Source of the DNA: Clostridia bacterium
GTDB taxonomy: Bacteria; Bacillota; Clostridia; Christensenellales; Borkfalkiaceae
Direction: 5' to 3'
DNA length: 64,000 nt
Assembly: GCA_017504795.1 (NCBI GenBank)
Contig: JAFVQM010000014.1
Coordinates: 18,975 to 82,974 of the forward strand
Shown here piece after piece: positions 63,981 through 64,000 of this stretch. Positions within the stretch are counted from its first letter, which is position 1. Each line of letters begins with the position of its first letter. The translations under genes were made by a program, and so were the position numbers. The notes below the pieces were generated by a model. It saw nothing but the letters and a program-made list of their open reading frames with translations, was not told the origin of the DNA and ran no database searches.

Positions 63981-64000
63981 AGGCGCATATAATATATTAC

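Overview
The window is a dense, low-GC, mostly plus-strand stretch of a Firmicutes (Clostridia-like) chromosome. Support for this: a T-box leader in front of thrS, an infC-rpmI-rplT operon with an attenuator leader, the rimP-nusA-ylxR-L7Ae-infB-rbfA-nrnA-truB-ribF block, the dgt-dnaG-sigA-trmK-nif3 block, a clostridial-type ispG, and sporulation-lineage genes (spmA/spmB, yabP/yabQ, a ytxC-like gene next to thrS). No rRNA, tRNA, CRISPR array, insertion sequence or prophage gene was recognised. The lineage below Clostridia cannot be fixed from this sequence; an uncultivated gut clone is a guess.

Layout. 1-3.0 kb: end of an M16 peptidase, an amidohydrolase, two very small hydrophobic proteins and an ArsR regulator. 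2.6-6.5 kb: vitamin S-component transporter, coaX, ispG and a PolC-like protein that keeps only the N-terminal, OB and exonuclease parts. 6.9-15.7 kb: translation/RNA operon ending in a flavokinase and an endonuclease IV-like gene. 15.8-20.5 kb: cardiolipin synthase, membrane XRE regulator, aminopeptidase, EF-P, SDR. 20.6-27.9 kb: primase/sigma operon and an MFS transporter. 28.1-32.9 kb: spmAB divergent from metG-tatD-rsmA. 33.0-35.8 kb: an ECF sigma/anti-sigma/lipoprotein module. 35.8-45 kb: phosphoribosyltransferase, Ca-type P-ATPase, ytxC-like, ornithine cyclodeaminase-like, thrS, infC-rpmI-rplT. 44.5-54.6 kb: rRNA methylase, yebC, HtrA, PlsC, a clostridial spore-type protein, phosphoesterase, EIIC-like permease, yabP-yabQ-divIC-ppx-M50 protease. 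54.8-64 kb: gyrB-gyrA, a zinc-ribbon membrane protein divergent from a small XRE repressor, and a second P-type ATPase.

The most striking unexplained signal is a dispersed family of about 120-128 bp palindromic intergenic repeats. I see six full-length copies and two partial ones at four loci. All have the same orientation as the gene before them, and the first copy at each locus begins exactly at or directly after the stop codon. They share a central GACC-AAMAA-GGTC hairpin and a common 3' tail, while the middle stem changes sequence between copies but stays paired, as expected of a selected RNA (or cruciform DNA) fold. One cluster lies exactly where the polymerase half of PolC would be expected. 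Other leads are a 21-bp box shared by the ECF sigma gene and the lipoprotein gene of the same module, an in-frame stop splitting that lipoprotein from a 29-codon continuation, a perfect palindrome filling the spacer of the promoter next to the small XRE gene, and an AUU start for infC.
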